DNA from: Anastrepha obliqua
Taxonomy: Eukaryota; Arthropoda; Insecta; Diptera; Tephritidae
Direction of reading: 5' to 3'
DNA length: 64,000 nucleotides
Assembly: GCF_027943255.1 (NCBI RefSeq)
Contig: NC_072895.1
Span: forward strand, 25,084,001 to 25,148,000
Shown here: positions 21,834 through 32,767 of the stretch, in pieces
How the letters are laid out: the number at the start of each line of letters is the position of its first letter
Position numbering within the stretch: the first letter of the stretch is position 1
Made by a program: the position numbers and the translations under genes
The notes under the pieces: model-generated
Seen by the model: only the letters and a program-made list of their open reading frames with translations
Databases searched by the model: none
Told to the model about the DNA's origin: nothing

Positions 21834-22600
21834 GTGGAAAATGCAGCTGCGAAAAAATACTATGGAAAATATGTGCCGAAACCTACACACAAACATACAT
21901 TTGCACATACGAATATACATACATACATACGTAAATAATTCCAAATATGCGATTGTTGCAGAAAAATGTAGTCTCGGTGTAGCGTTCGAGAAACACTTGG
22001 CGTAATAATAATTGAGTAAAGTACAAAAACAACGAAAATAAAAGAGCAACCGCCAAGAATAGGTTGAATTTCATTTGTTTTGGTTTGTTTTTTTTTCTTG
22101 AAATTATGGCATTTTGAAATCAAGGTGCAAAGTGAGAAGGTAATCTACCTGGAAATTTAATGAAGAAAATAATTGGCGAGAAGAAGCAACAACAATTGCG
22201 AGCATGAAGTGTGAACAGAATATGTGTGTTTGTAAAAATAAGCAAAAATTGCAGCAACAACCAGTGAACTGTGAAAATAATTACGCAAAAGTTAAACCTC
22301 AGTCAACTTTTGTGTAATTAAAAAGAAAAAATGTATGCACGTACATATGAAAATATGTATGTATGTATTTAAATGCGGTTTCAGATGAAAAATGAAACAA
22401 CAATTGAATTTTAACGAATCTGCGCGTGCCCCGAGTTTTGTGAGAAAATCAAATAATTGTATTGCAATTTTTGCCAGAGGAATGACCGAAAACGCAATAG
22501 AAAGCCACGACTAACGGATAATTGATTTGTGGGATACAGTTCAGGTTTGTTCATGAAGCAAATTGTTACAAATGTTACAAATTATCAAAGTTTTGGTGAT
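21834..22600. other. unassigned A+T-rich DNA
   Basis: Contains a CATA tract at 21890-21930 and TATG at 22350-22368. No gene is recognised. Confidence 0.4.
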
Positions 22601-22603
22601 CAC

Positions 22604-22790
22604 ATGGTGAAAAGATTTTTAGAGGCGTACTTCCTAGCAGACCGTTATTCGGCTCTGAGCGATTTTTACAGATATGCCGACGTCATTCGTTTTGTGTTTC
22701 ACAAAATTTAGCTTTAGTTTAGTGACGTAGAATCCAAAGATCCCCTAAAAATTTTGTTTTCACCATATCTAACGAGCAAACCTGGTATCT
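22604..22790. repeat. dispersed repeat ('ATGGTGAAAA' family), copy 1
   Basis: This is nearly the same as 62014-62217: both begin CATGGTGAAAAGATTTTTAG and run through CTAGCAGACCGTTATTCGGC to GAGCAAACCTGGTATCTATC. ATGGTGAAAA at the start and TTTTCACCAT near the end are inverted, suggesting a small foldback MITE with shared flank. No coding capacity. Confidence 0.7.
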
Positions 22791-22795
22791 ATCAT

Positions 22796-23032
22796 CCTTG
22801 TGGTGATCATGTATCTAAAAAACTTGCAAAGTAGGGGAAAGTGAGAGAACAAAACGACATTCCATTTTGAGGGGACGTTGCAAGTTTTTCCCGCAAACGA
22901 TTTGTTCAGATATTCGTATGTAAAACTAGCAAATTGTTAATGGTTTTGTGTTCTTGTACTTTTTTTTAATATTTTTCTCTTTGAGAGCGAGTTCTGGGAA
23001 ACTAAGGTACTGGGTAATTTTTACATGAACAG
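22796..23032. mobile_element. MITE of the TGTTCATGTA family, deleted copy
   Basis: It matches the ends of the complete copy at 62363-62825: AAAAAACTTGCAAAGTAGGG at the left and TTTTTACATGAACAG at the right. About 200 bp of the middle is missing or diverged. Confidence 0.7.
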
Positions 23033-23371
23033 AGCTATTCTTTGGTTTGTCTAAGTATTTCAAAATAGTCCCTACAAGACAGTACTGAGCACTTTCGACA
23101 AAAATTTCAACACATTTACAATTATTAGTCTCTAATACATCAGAATGGCATATACTATACAACACTTTTTAATGGGGAAATCAAATATTTCATTTGATAT
23201 TCTTTTCCCCTGTTCGGTGAGAATTCTATCTCTCTTTTACCAATAGCAATTTCATATAAGAGAAAAATATATCTACTGTACTTCAAACGGCAGGGCAACC
23301 CATTTGTATGCTTATAATTTGGCTGCTCTGAAACAAGTACTAGTGTGAAATTTTGCTGTGCTTGTTGTAAG
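23033..23371. other. unassigned DNA
   Basis: No recognised gene or element. Confidence 0.35.
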
Positions 23372-23460
23372 GTCGCCATAGCCGAATGAGTAGATGCTTG
23401 ACTAAAATTTGAAAATTCGTTAGTTCGAATCTCCGCGGATGAAACACCGAATTTGATGTG
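23372..23460 (+). repeat. tRNA-like SINE head or decayed tRNA pseudogene
   Basis: GTCGCCATAGCCGAATGAG contains an A-box match (TAGCCGAATGAG), and GTTAGTTCGAATCTCC about 45 bp later matches a B box. The spacing fits an internal pol III promoter. The intervening arms do not fold into a clean cloverleaf by eye, so I favour a SINE head or tRNA relic over a working tRNA. It differs from the main SINE family beyond the boxes. Confidence 0.55.
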
Positions 23461-23524
23461 TGAAAGTTTTCAAAGGAAAACAAAAAAATATAAATTTTAT
23501 ATACATATGGTATTTCTAAATAAA

Positions 23525-23679
23525 ACATTTTATGATAACCAAAATGAGAAGTTTTTGCCATCAGTCTGATTACTTTTTACGAAAATGAGGAGTTTGTGCT
23601 GATTACTTTTTGATAACGAAAATGAGTAGTTTGGCCCATCAGTGTTGATTACTTTTTGATAACAAAAATGAAAAGTAAT
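23525..23679. repeat. minisatellite of about 50-bp unit
   Basis: The unit TGATTACTTTTTGATAAC..AAAATGA.(A/T)AGTTT recurs about three times before the mariner, and a related unit (AATGAGGAGTTTAG) appears after it at 24968-24985. The mariner appears to have inserted into this array. Confidence 0.7.
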
Positions 23680-23680
23680 A

Positions 23681-24925
23681 GGACTATTAATAAGTTCGTG
23701 CGGTTTTTTTTCGAAATTTGAAACTTTATTGACGTAAAATGGTTACAAATTTAATATTCAAAGTATTGTCCATCGCTTACTACTACTTTTTCCCATTTTC
23801 TGGCAATTCACGGATTCCCTTTGTGAAAAATTCGGTCGGTTTTGCCGCAATCCACGAATCGATCCATTTTTTGACTTCATCGTAATTACGGAAGTGCTGG
23901 TCAGCCAGGCCATGTTGCATCGATCGGAAGAGATAGTAATCGGATGGCGCAAGGTCTGGACTATACGGCGGGTGGGGTAGGACATCCCATTTGAGCGTTT
24001 CTAAGTATGTTTTGACCACTTGTGCAACATGTGGCCGAGCATTGTCATGTTGCAAAATAACTTTGTCGTGTCTATCGGCGTATTGCGGCCGTTTTTCTCG
24101 CAGTGCTCGGCTCAAACGCATCAATTGTCGTCGGTAGACATCCCCCGTAATCGTTTCATTCGGTTTCAGTAGCTCATAATACACAACACCCAGCTGGTCC
24201 CACCAGATACACAGCATAACCTTCAGGCCATGAATATTCTGCGCCGACGTCGATGTTGAAGCATGGCCAGGGTATCCATACGTTGCCCGACGTTTTGGAT
24301 TGTCGTAATGGACCCACTTTTCATCGCCAGTCACAATTCGATGCAAAAAACCCTTTCTTTTGTGCCGTTGAAGCAGTTGTTCGCATGCCATAAAACGGCG
24401 TTCAACGTCTCTTGGCTTCAATTCATACGGCACCCAATGGCCTACCTTTCGGATCATTCCCATGGCTTTTAAACGTTTGGAAATGGTTGATTGATCAACT
24501 CCCAAAGTTTTTGCAACCTCTTCTTGCGTTTGAGCCGGATCTTGATCGAGCAATTCCTCCAATTCGGTATCCATGAACTTTGGCGGCGCGGCCAAAATCA
24601 CCACTTTTAAAGCGTGCAAACCACTTCTGGCACGTTCGCTCAGCTAGAGCATGCTCACCATAAACTTCCACCAAGATACGATGACTTTCGGCTGCTTTTT
24701 TCTTCATATTAAAGAATTCCCCGCAAAAACACATTATTTGGCACGAAATTCGACATTTTCAAGTGTGGTAAAAATATTGTTGTTTACGCTTCAAATAAAA
24801 AACTTATACTGACGTTTGTGCCTTACGACAGTAGCTCTCCAATGAATGTTTGGAAATGTGGATCGATGGAATAATAATCAAGTTACGCCATCTGTTGTAA
24901 AACCGCACGAACTAATTAATAGACC
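23681..24925 (-). mobile_element. DD34D mariner, nearly intact
   Basis: TIRs GGACTATTAATAAGTTCGTG (left) and GGTCTATTAATTAGTTCGTG (reverse complement of right) are flanked by TA at 23679-23680 and 24926-24927. At 1,245 bp it is full length. The protein shared with the second copy (51406-52216) is identical over about 220 residues, which implies recent movement. Confidence 0.95.
23761..24755 (-). pseudogene. mariner transposase (two frame lesions)
   Basis: The reading starts near 24755 on the minus strand with the N-terminal helix-turn-helix (AAESHRILVEVYGEHALAER, TCQKWFARFKSGDF). A deletion with frameshift near 24600 removes the linker, and the second frame carries TELEELLDQDPAQTQEEVAK, the WVPYELKPRD linker and the catalytic core: GDEKWVHYDN (Asp 1), QHDNARPH (Asp 2), PYSPDLAPSDYYLF (Asp 3, 34 residues after Asp 2). 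A one-base deletion near 23792 (AGAAAATGGG versus AGAAAGATGGG in the other copy) changes the end from RWEKVVVSDGQYFEY to NGKK. All three catalytic Asp are intact. Confidence 0.93.
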
Positions 24926-26099
24926 TATTATGATTATTAGTACTGAGAGGTTTGTGCTGACGACAATGAGGAGTTTAGTTGTTAGAAGTTATTACATTGT
25001 AAGAATACAAATGATTAGTTGCCTTGCCTTTAGAGCATAGTAGATATTTTTTTTAGTTATAAGAAATTTCCATTGGTAAAAGAGAAATAGAATATCACAC
25101 CGACAAGGGGAAGGTATCAGAACTTTCCCATGGCGAGAACGAAAATGTGTAGTCGGGTGAGGATAGTGATGACGATAATATGAGTGCTTATATGATAGTC
25201 AGCTGTCTTGTAGGGATTGATTCATTTTATTCATATAAATTTAGTCTATGAAAATACAAGTTTCTTTCAGACTATAGGCAAATAAAAAGTTTATTATAAT
25301 TATTTACAGAAACCTAGGAAAGTAAGAGTTAAAAAAATATAATAATAAAATAAAAAAATTAATTAAGGAACAGATTGTGTTAATATCGTAGTGGTACGTC
25401 GATGGGTAATTTTCAGGATCGCGGTTTTGTTAACATATAAAATTATATTCTTCTGTAGGCTTGTCATTCTGGCAGGTGCTACTTTCGTTTCTTTTCAGCC
25501 CTAACATTCCATACTACAGTCTGAATTCCACCCGAAGAACATACCTTTTTTTCAAAAGTCCGCCATTTTGCTATTTTTCAAAAAAATTTTCCCATTGTAG
25601 CTATAAAATCAAAACAATCGCATTTTGTTTTCTTAAAAAAAAATTCCTAAAAATTATCTATAAAAAATGAGTATTTGACCAGACTACTACCATAAAAGAC
25701 CATGAGGTCGAAGTGCAAACCTCGTAGAAAATCTATCTATAAATCTAAGAATAATTAAATACCAAATTACGCAGGAGAAGTGGAACTTGCACACCTAAAA
25801 ATATGTAAATGTAATTTTGTGTACCTATGTAATTTTGTCGAGCCCGTAATTTTAGACGAAAGGAAAGGGTGAAAGTAATCAAATTCAGTGAAAGACAAAA
25901 AAGCAGGTAAAGCGGTTGATAATATAAATAAAAAAGTTATTTGCCTACAACATTTTTTAAAAAATTTCTAAAATGACGTCAGCTTAACTGAGAGTCGAGT
26001 GGTGGTACAGCATAAGCGCAATTTTTTTATATTTCTTCACCCACTGAAACTAACTTTTTATAGTCTGAGTAAACACAATTCCGACGCAGTGAACTTCGC
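24926..26099. other. unassigned DNA with a LINE-tail scrap
   Basis: Mostly unrecognised. The segment 25705-25755 (GAGGTCGAAGTGCAAACCTC) matches the 3' tail of the LINE at 26100-27060 (AGGTCGAAGTGCAAATCTC), so it is probably a tail remnant of the same family. Confidence 0.5.
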
Positions 26100-27060
26100 T
26101 ATCCCAGCTGCCCAGAGTTGATATCTCTAAAAACATCAAATTCGAAAAGGCAAATTCGACAAACTAAACTGGAGTATACATGCATATGAAATAAAACTCT
26201 AGAAGTGGTCCCCTGTACTGGTACGCAGATAACTCGAAGACACCAGAAGGCATAGGCGCTGGAATTTACGGTCCCAGAACCAAGAGCTCCGTGCCGATGG
26301 GTAATTTTCCAAGCATTTTCCAAGCGGAGGTGAATGCCATCTATCTAATGTGCAGAGACAAGCTTGGACAGGAACTACCGGATTGAGCGAATTGCCATTC
26401 TGAGCGGCAGTCAGACGGCACTTAAGCGTTTGTCATCCTGTGAGATCAAGTCCTCACTGGTCCTTGAGTGTATCGAGAAACTGAAACTATTAGAAATTCA
26501 CAATCGCATCCCGCTAATTTGTGTGCCAGGACACTGAGGTATAAATGGGAACGGAGTAACGGAGGCATTGGCAAGAGAGGCTGCGGCCTCGTCATTAATA
26601 GGACCCGAGCCATTCGTTGCTATAGGACAACACACCATCAAGGAGAAGCTTTGGAATGAAGAGCTCAGCCTAAGGGGGGTTAGCTGGCACGAAACTATGG
26701 AGCGACGTTAGGCGAAATTCTTAGTGGGAGGGTACAACCAAAAGAGGTGTAAAAGATCCTCCTCAAGGCTAAACTGAGAAAGCTCTCGGGCATTCTTACA
26801 GGCCACTGTAGACTGCGTAGTCATCTGCATATGGAGATGGAGACTCCAATGCAGCTCCTCCTTGAATGTGAAGCTACAGCGCGGAGAAGCTTGAGACATC
26901 TTTGGCAACTGCAGCCGGAGGAAAGGCAAATATGCTCAGTCCATCTTAAGTTTAATAGGGGAACTGGGTCTGGATGAGGTACCGTGATGAGTAGAAGGCA
27001 CAAAAGAGCAAGTGCAAAAAGGTCGAAGTGCAAATCTCGAATAAATTTAAATCTAAAAAA
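26100..27060 (+). pseudogene. LINE RNase H and 3' end, degenerate
   Basis: Fragments in several frames give an RNase H domain: WYADNSKTPEGIGAGIYGPR (the first catalytic Asp, in a TDGS-type motif here ADNS), FQAEVNAIYL (Glu), ILSGSQTALK (normally SDSQ) and LECIEKLKLLEIHNRIPLIC, then VPGH-like, GNGVTEALAREAAASSLI and GPEPFVAIG. The cysteine block near 26840-26900 follows. The sequence ends in an A-rich TTAAATCTAAAAAATATG tail. Stops and frameshifts are frequent. An I/R1/LOA-type LINE is likely because RNase H is present. Confidence 0.75.
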
Positions 27061-28079
27061 TATGCAATCGAAGAAAAAATCTGTCGCTTGGAACAGAAGA
27101 TCGGTACAAAACGGCTCTATTTTTAATATAATCGATTTATTTTACAAGCAAAAAATTTATATAGTTTTCAAGAATTTAAACAACTTGAGTACAAATTGAC
27201 TTTACGCCGCGAGGGATATAAAAAAGGAAAGAAAAGATAAGCAAGAAGAATTAGGCTGAAGTGCATGACAAGGCAAGGATTGACAAAATCATTTCCTAGC
27301 TGAAAGAAGTGAATATTTTTATATAGATCGAATAAACTAATAAAAACTCAAATAAAATTTGAAAATCTATCGATCGGAATATCCAGATATACAAGCTTTT
27401 GTAAAGTAGACGTGAATTAATGTAAAGCTCATTTTTTATATAAAAACGCGTACTCGAGTTTTTTACGTAACCACCCACTACGTATGTATGTATGTGTATA
27501 TGTACATATGTGTGTAACAAACAGGAAAGGAAGCAGATGTGTTAAAGCAATAAAATATGCACTTATGTATGTGTGTATGCATGCATGTCAGTAAGTTCTC
27601 GCCAGTATTTCGATATTCTTTGAGTCCTCGCAAAAAGCTAATAAAAAAACAACAACTTGTATCGACGAACAAATTATAAATAACGATAAGCCTTATTTAG
27701 AACGCAAATGGGATAGTGCATTTGTGCAAATTTTTTGGTTTTATGTTTATGGAGGGCATACACACCCTGTAGGAAATCCTAAAGTAATGAAGCAGTGTCC
27801 TAATTACGAGCTGCTGTTCGTTGCTCGAATGCAAACGAGTCTGGAGTTTGCTTAACACCTCTACGAGTTGGAGATAGAATTATTAGTATAACTTTCTTAG
27901 CAAATATGGTCAACAGTGACTCACAGCTTATTTGATGCAGCCAAAAAAAAAAATGATTAAAAATCAAATATATTTTATGGTATTTCTATTACAGAAAAAA
28001 TCGTATATTTTTTTATTGTTAAATAACATGTTTTATTTAATAACAAAAAATGCTTCTTCATAAGAAAGATATAGCAAAT
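27061..28079. other. unassigned DNA with TATG microsatellite
   Basis: A short TATG/TGTA tract lies at 27484-27513 and GTATGTGTGTATGCATG at 27560-27590. No gene or element is recognised. Confidence 0.4.
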
Positions 28080-28896
28080 TAAAATAATTCAGTTACACTT
28101 TTGATGAATAAAAAATAATATCGTTCAAATGACTGCCACGACTGGCTTTACAGTAGGCCATTCGATCAACCCAATTTTTAAGCATATTTTCGATTGTTTG
28201 GGCTCCAATTTCATGAATGGCAACTTCGATTTGGTGTTTTAAAGCATCAATCGTCTCTGGATGGTTCGCATAGCATTTGTCCTTAACGGCTCCCCACAAA
28301 AAATAGTTCAACGGGCTTAAATAACAGCTCCGAAGCGGCCAACTGATATCGGAATTTCGGCTGATTATTCGGTTTTCAAAAACGGTAGCCAAAAGTTCGA
28401 GTGTAACTTTGGCAGTGCGACAAGTTGCACCGTCCTGTTGAAACCAAATGTCGTCTAGGTCATCTTCTTCAATTTTTGGAAACAAAAACTCGTTGAGCAT
28501 ATCACGGTAACGCTCGCCATTTACTGTAACCGCGGCTCCTCGCTCATTTTCGAAAAAAATGGCCCGATGATGTCGCCAGACCAAAAACCGCACCAAACAG
28601 AGACTGGTTGTGGATGCATTTGCTTCTCTACAGTAACGTGTGGATTTTCTGAGCCCCAAATCCGACAATTTTTCTTATTGACGTAGCCACCGATGTGAAA
28701 ATCAGAAAAGAAGAAGAAGACTAACCACTTTGGAAATATGTTTTCAATATTTCCCAATTTTGTTCAAGCGTATAGCGTCCCATTTCGTAAATGTCAAACC
28801 TTTAAGTAAATTATAAACACATTTAACATGTCATTTGTGTTACCATTCTCAAAAAAATAGGTGGTTTAAAAAGCAAACGCTATATGGCCCACCCTT
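28080..28896 (-). mobile_element. DD41D transposon, internally deleted, catalytic Asp lost
   Basis: The right end AAGGGTGGGCCATATAGCG (reverse complement) adjoins TA at 28897-28898. The left end is not clear. On the minus strand MGRYTLEQNWE near 28782 joins directly to catalytic-domain sequence (SDFHIGGYVNKKNCRIW), so the DNA-binding region is deleted. It continues VSVWCGFWSGDIIGPFFF, IWFQQDGATCRTAK (Asp 2), and CYLSPLNYFLWGAVKDK, where the expected third Asp is Asn. The C-terminus is well kept down to GSHLNDIIFYSSKV. The Asp-to-Asn change and deletion make it inactive. Confidence 0.85.
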
Positions 28897-28904
28897 TAGT
28901 TTGG

Positions 28905-29030
28905 TGCAAGCTAACCTCCAAGGAAGTACTCGGGTACTATTAAAAACGAGGCTACAGCCTGTCTTGCCAATGTTACCGTTACTTCGTTCCCAGTTATACC
29001 CCTGTGTCCTGGGAGCCGATACGAACATAT
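28905..29030 (-). pseudogene. LINE RNase H fragment
   Basis: The minus-strand frame reads RLPGHRGITGNEVTVTLARQ then AVASFLIVPEYFLGG, matching the same part of the LINE at 26100-27060. Only this short piece is present. Confidence 0.7.
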
Positions 29031-29130
29031 GCCGGATATCATATTGCTATGGAATGATCTACCAGATTATTGTAAAAAACAAATTCTTTTCTATTACCAT
29101 TTTAAGTTGTAAAGCTCTTAAAAAAAGAGG

Positions 29131-29777
29131 TTGTCTGTAAAGTCGGTTTACATAACATAACATAACATAACATAACATAACATAACATAACATAACATAA
29201 CATAACATAACATAACATAACATAACATAACATAACATAATATAACATAACATAACATAACATAACATAACATAACATAACATAACATAACATAACATAA
29301 CATAACATAACATAACATAACATATCATAACATAACATAACATGCTGTTCAAGCAAGGTAATGACGCATGAGCAAGATAACGACGCATTTTTTGGTGCTT
29401 GCAGCTGGCTACATAGAATTATAACACGTTATCACGTCAAAAAATAATAATAACATTAAAACAACAGGTATTATTAACAAACTTGGTTTTATTTTAAATT
29501 CTTCAAGTAAATCAAATTAATAATAATCAATAAGAAGGCATATGCAAATACAAATACGTGAATTTATATATGTACATATGCGCATATACATACATACACA
29601 TATACGCTCACTTAAGTAGGGGAGAGCAAGATGTCGAACGTTGCCGTTCGTTTGCTTTGTTCGTTCCGCGCTTTCGCTTGCAGTTCATTCAAGGTAACCG
29701 CAATGAGCAAGGTAACGACACATTTTTTCGTGCGTGCAGCCTGTTAAATCGAATTATAAGACGTTATCACGTCAAAA
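29131..29777 (+). mobile_element. two R-family repeats in tandem
   Basis: The first unit begins TTGTCTGTAAAGTCGGTTTAC, carries an AACAT array (29150-29343) and ends TTATCACGTCAAAA near 29442. The second begins at once with AATAATAACATTAAAACAAC and ends GACGTTATCACGTCAAAA at 29777. The same head-to-tail pairing occurs at 32036-32587. Confidence 0.8.
29150..29343 (+). repeat. AACAT pentanucleotide array within R
   Basis: About 38 copies of AACAT, the reverse complement of the ATGTT unit in the minus-oriented R copy at 15331-17022, so the array sits in the same orientation relative to R in both places. Confidence 0.95.
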
Positions 29778-30774
29778 AGTACCCGATACAATGAGTCCAT
29801 TCATATTGCAAAGGTACATTCATAATCAATTTACTAATTGTCAAAACGGTGGCCACTAAAAAAAAATGGTTACAACTTTAAACCAAGTCCCAAGTACGAT
29901 CTTTATTTATATTCCAGGACTATCGCAAAACTTAAAAAAGGGGCGGACGGGTTATGGAAGCTTACCAGTACAGCAGCTTGCGTGAAGGGAAGAACGCGAC
30001 CTAGTCATGGACTAGAGGTACAGCAATTCGATGCCAATGGATTTTCCTACAGGGAATTCCATGCAATCATTTATGCACGCCAACATTTGCGAATTTGTCG
30101 CACAACCACCCTCACCAAATATATTGTAAATTGCAAAAACAAAAAGCAAATATATCAAAACGCAAAAAAATCAAAACCAAAAAAAAACTAATAAATACAA
30201 CAATACAACAAAAAAGAAGGGAAAAGAAAATTATAACAGTGAAAGGGGGAAAATTTACTGGAAACCCTATAAGTGAAATATGACCCCAATAATAAACTCT
30301 AACCAACCGACAACCCTAAATGAAGTAAATACAAAAACTATGTATGCATGTATGTATGTATGTATGCACTATTACTTTGTATGCCCGTTAGCACTTCCAT
30401 ATGTGTGAGCGTCGTATTGGATTGAGTAAAATTATGAAGCGCACACATCCCTACTCGGAGATTGCAATTCTGAGAAACTTTATGAGAGGCACTCATACAT
30501 ATCAACGTATACTCGTATGTATGTATGTTAAATAAAAAAAAGCTGCAAAATATGTTCATAAGCAAATTTTACACTATTATGGTTATTTATGTGAGGCTGT
30601 TGTTGTGAGTGGCTGGCCGATAGGAAAATGCCCGGAAGTTCTACTCTCTTTCTGGTTTAGAGAAAGTCTTGGCTTAACGAAGGACTCAAGCCCGGGTCGT
30701 TTTCCTATAACAACAAATGCGGTGACCTGGTGACTGACGTCCAAGGCATACTAAATTATCACTGTAAGTGAACA
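29778..30774. other. unassigned DNA
   Basis: An open frame at 29838-30191 shows no family motif I recognise. TATG tracts lie at 30342-30365 and 30510-30530. Nothing else is supported. Confidence 0.35.
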
Positions 30775-30947
30775 CTTCTCAGACATACTGAGTGATGGCA
30801 GCAGTGGATGTCACAAAGAATATGAAAACCCCGATCCTTCAATCCTTGACGACGAGACTGCAGTTTCATGATCTGACTATGCCATAGCAAGAGCTCATGA
30901 ACAACAAAACTTCCGCAGTTGACGGTGAATGAAGCCTCCGGCTGAAC
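30775..30947 (+). pseudogene. RTE-like LINE fragment upstream of the reverse transcriptase
   Basis: The plus strand reads VSEHFSDILSDGSSGCHKEY then ENPDPSILDDE in adjacent frames, which resembles the linker before the reverse transcriptase of the RTE-type LINE whose later parts appear at 31388 and 32768. It ends at the TA where the next TIR element starts. Confidence 0.6.
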
Positions 30948-30949
30948 TA

Positions 30950-31977
30950 AAGGGTTTTCCAATAACAGGTGAATGGATTGCGCTATCGAGAGATGATGAA
31001 CGATTTTTTATGGGCGGAATTGGTATTGATCTGGACAACGTTTATTTTCAACAAGACGGCGCTACGTGCCACACAAGCAACGAATCCATTGATCTTTTAC
31101 GGGAAAAGTTCTGGCGCGAGTTATCTCTCGACGAGGTGATCACAATTGGCCACCGAGATCTTGTGATTTAACACCTTGTGACTTTTTTTGGGGGCCACGT
31201 GAAAGAAAAGGTCTACGCCAACAGTCCTGGATCGATGCAAGACCTCAAAGATGGAATTCGTGAGGCTATCGAGGACATAGGGCAGCCACTTTGCAATTCG
31301 GTTGTGGAAAATTTCATGAAAAGGATATTGACCTGTAAGCGTGGTCGTGTTGGCCATTTGCCTGATGTTATTTTTCACTATTAATGGGATACCTTTTTTG
31401 ATACCAAACGAGGTTTCAGACAGGGTGACTCGCTGTCGTGTGACTTCTTTAACCTGATGTTGGAGAGGATCGTTCGAGCCGCAGAACTTAATCGCTTAGG
31501 CACAATTTTTATAAGAGCGTACAATTGTTGGCGTATGCAGATGATATCGACATCAACGGCCACGCTGTTAGTTCTGCTTTCTCCAAATTGGATAAAGAGG
31601 CAAAGCGAATAGGTCTGGTGGTGAACGAGGACAAAACGAAGTACCTCCTGCCATCAAACAAACAGTCGGCGCACTTGTGTATTCGATGCGGTACCAGCTG
31701 GTGGTAGTAGAGGAAGAGGAAGGCCTCCTCTGCGTTGGAAAGATCAGGTGGAGAAGAACTTGGCTTCACTTGGTCTGTCCAATTGGCGCCGGTAGACACA
31801 AGAAAGAAACGACCGACGCGCTTTGTTAATCTCGGCCAAAAATCGCGTAAGCGGTTAAGAAGAAGAATGGTATACCTTCCTCTTTATAATGAAATAAACA
31901 TCCGATCATTTATATAATATTAAAAAATAACATTTTTCTTTGAATATCAAAATAACACCTCTTATTGGAAAACCCTT
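30950..31977 (+). mobile_element. DD41D-type element holding a LINE fragment
   Basis: Near-perfect TIRs AAGGGTTTTCCAATAACAGG (left) and AAGGGTTTTCCAATAAGAGG (reverse complement of right) are flanked by TA at 30948-30949 and 31978-31979. The plus strand carries a shortened transposase end: VYFQQDGATCHTSNESIDLL (Asp 2), a damaged region where Asp 3 should be, then KVYANSPGSMQDLKDGIRE, VENFMKRILTCKRGRVGHLP and DVIFHY, stop at 31382. Between the stop and the right TIR lies a LINE reverse transcriptase fragment (31388-31870). Most of the N-terminal transposase is missing. Confidence 0.8.
31388..31870 (+). pseudogene. RTE-like reverse transcriptase fragment
   Basis: DTKRGFRQGDSLSCDFFNLM and LERIVRAAELNR are reverse transcriptase domains 3-4. 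After a frame change LLAYADDIDINGHAVSSAF contains the catalytic YADD box and VVNEDKTKYLL follows. The end (RGRPPLRWKDQVEKN, LASLGLSNWR) is the C-terminus of this LINE type, so a large internal segment is missing. It lies inside the TIRs of the DD41D-type element. Confidence 0.85.
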
Positions 31978-32035
31978 TATTAAAATATACATACAGCTAA
32001 TTATTCCATCGCCTGCGATATTCACCGTCACCAAC

Positions 32036-32587
32036 GTGCAACATAACATGCAACGTAACATAGCATAATATACTTTAACATAACATAACATAACATAACA
32101 TAACATACTGTTCAAGCAAGGTAACGACGCATGAGCAAGATAACGACGCATTTTTTGGTGCGTGCAGCCGGCTACATAGAATTATAAGACGTTATCACGT
32201 CAAAAAATAATAATAACATTCAAACAACAGGTATTATTAACAAACTTGGTTTTATTTTAAATTCTTCAAGTAAATCAAATTAATAATAATCAATAAGAAG
32301 GCATATGCAAATACAAATACGTGAATTTATATATGTACATATGCGCATATACATACACTTATACGCTCACTTAAGTAGGAGAGAGCAAGATGCCAAACGT
32401 TGCCGTTCGTTTGCTTTGTTTGCTTTGTCGTTCGTTCCGCGCTTTCGCTTGCAGTTCATTCAAGGTAATGGCAATGAGCAAGGTAACTACAAATGAGCAA
32501 GGTAACGGCAATGAGCAAGGTAACGACACATTTTTTCGTGCGTGCAGCCTGTTAAATCGAATTATAAGACGTTATCACGTCAAAAAA
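32036..32587 (+). mobile_element. R-family repeats in tandem (second locus)
   Basis: It starts within an AACAT-type tract, has the 3' end TTATCACGTCAAAA near 32206, then a second unit ending at 32587. The second unit holds three copies of ATGAGCAAGGTAAC at 32475-32525. The 5' TTGTCTG end of the first unit is lost. Confidence 0.8.
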
Positions 32588-32766
32588 TCTTCCGCAGAAT
32601 CTTTCTCTCAAGCACTCTAAGGAACACTTCATCGGATGTGATCATCGTCCAAGTTTCTGCGCCATACGATAGCACAAGCATGGTGAGAGTCTTATAAAGT
32701 GTTAGTTTTGTTCTTTGAGAGAGCACTTTACTACTTAATTGCGTATCGCGGAACCAGGCTTCGATA
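32588..32766 (-). pseudogene. RTE-like LINE C-terminal fragment
   Basis: The minus strand reads RTKLTLYKTLTMLVLSYGAE followed by TWTMITSDEVFLRVLERKIL, the segment after the reverse transcriptase in this LINE type. It is joined in the opposite direction to the plus-strand LINE that begins near 32768. Confidence 0.8.
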
Positions 32767-32767
32767 T

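Noticed and set aside
29059..29388. Minus-strand MLCYV ORFs
   Set aside because: Same cause: AACAT array inside an R repeat.
29838..30191. Possible small host gene
   Set aside because: The frame has no recognised domain and lies between R repeats and LINE pieces. I cannot support a function.
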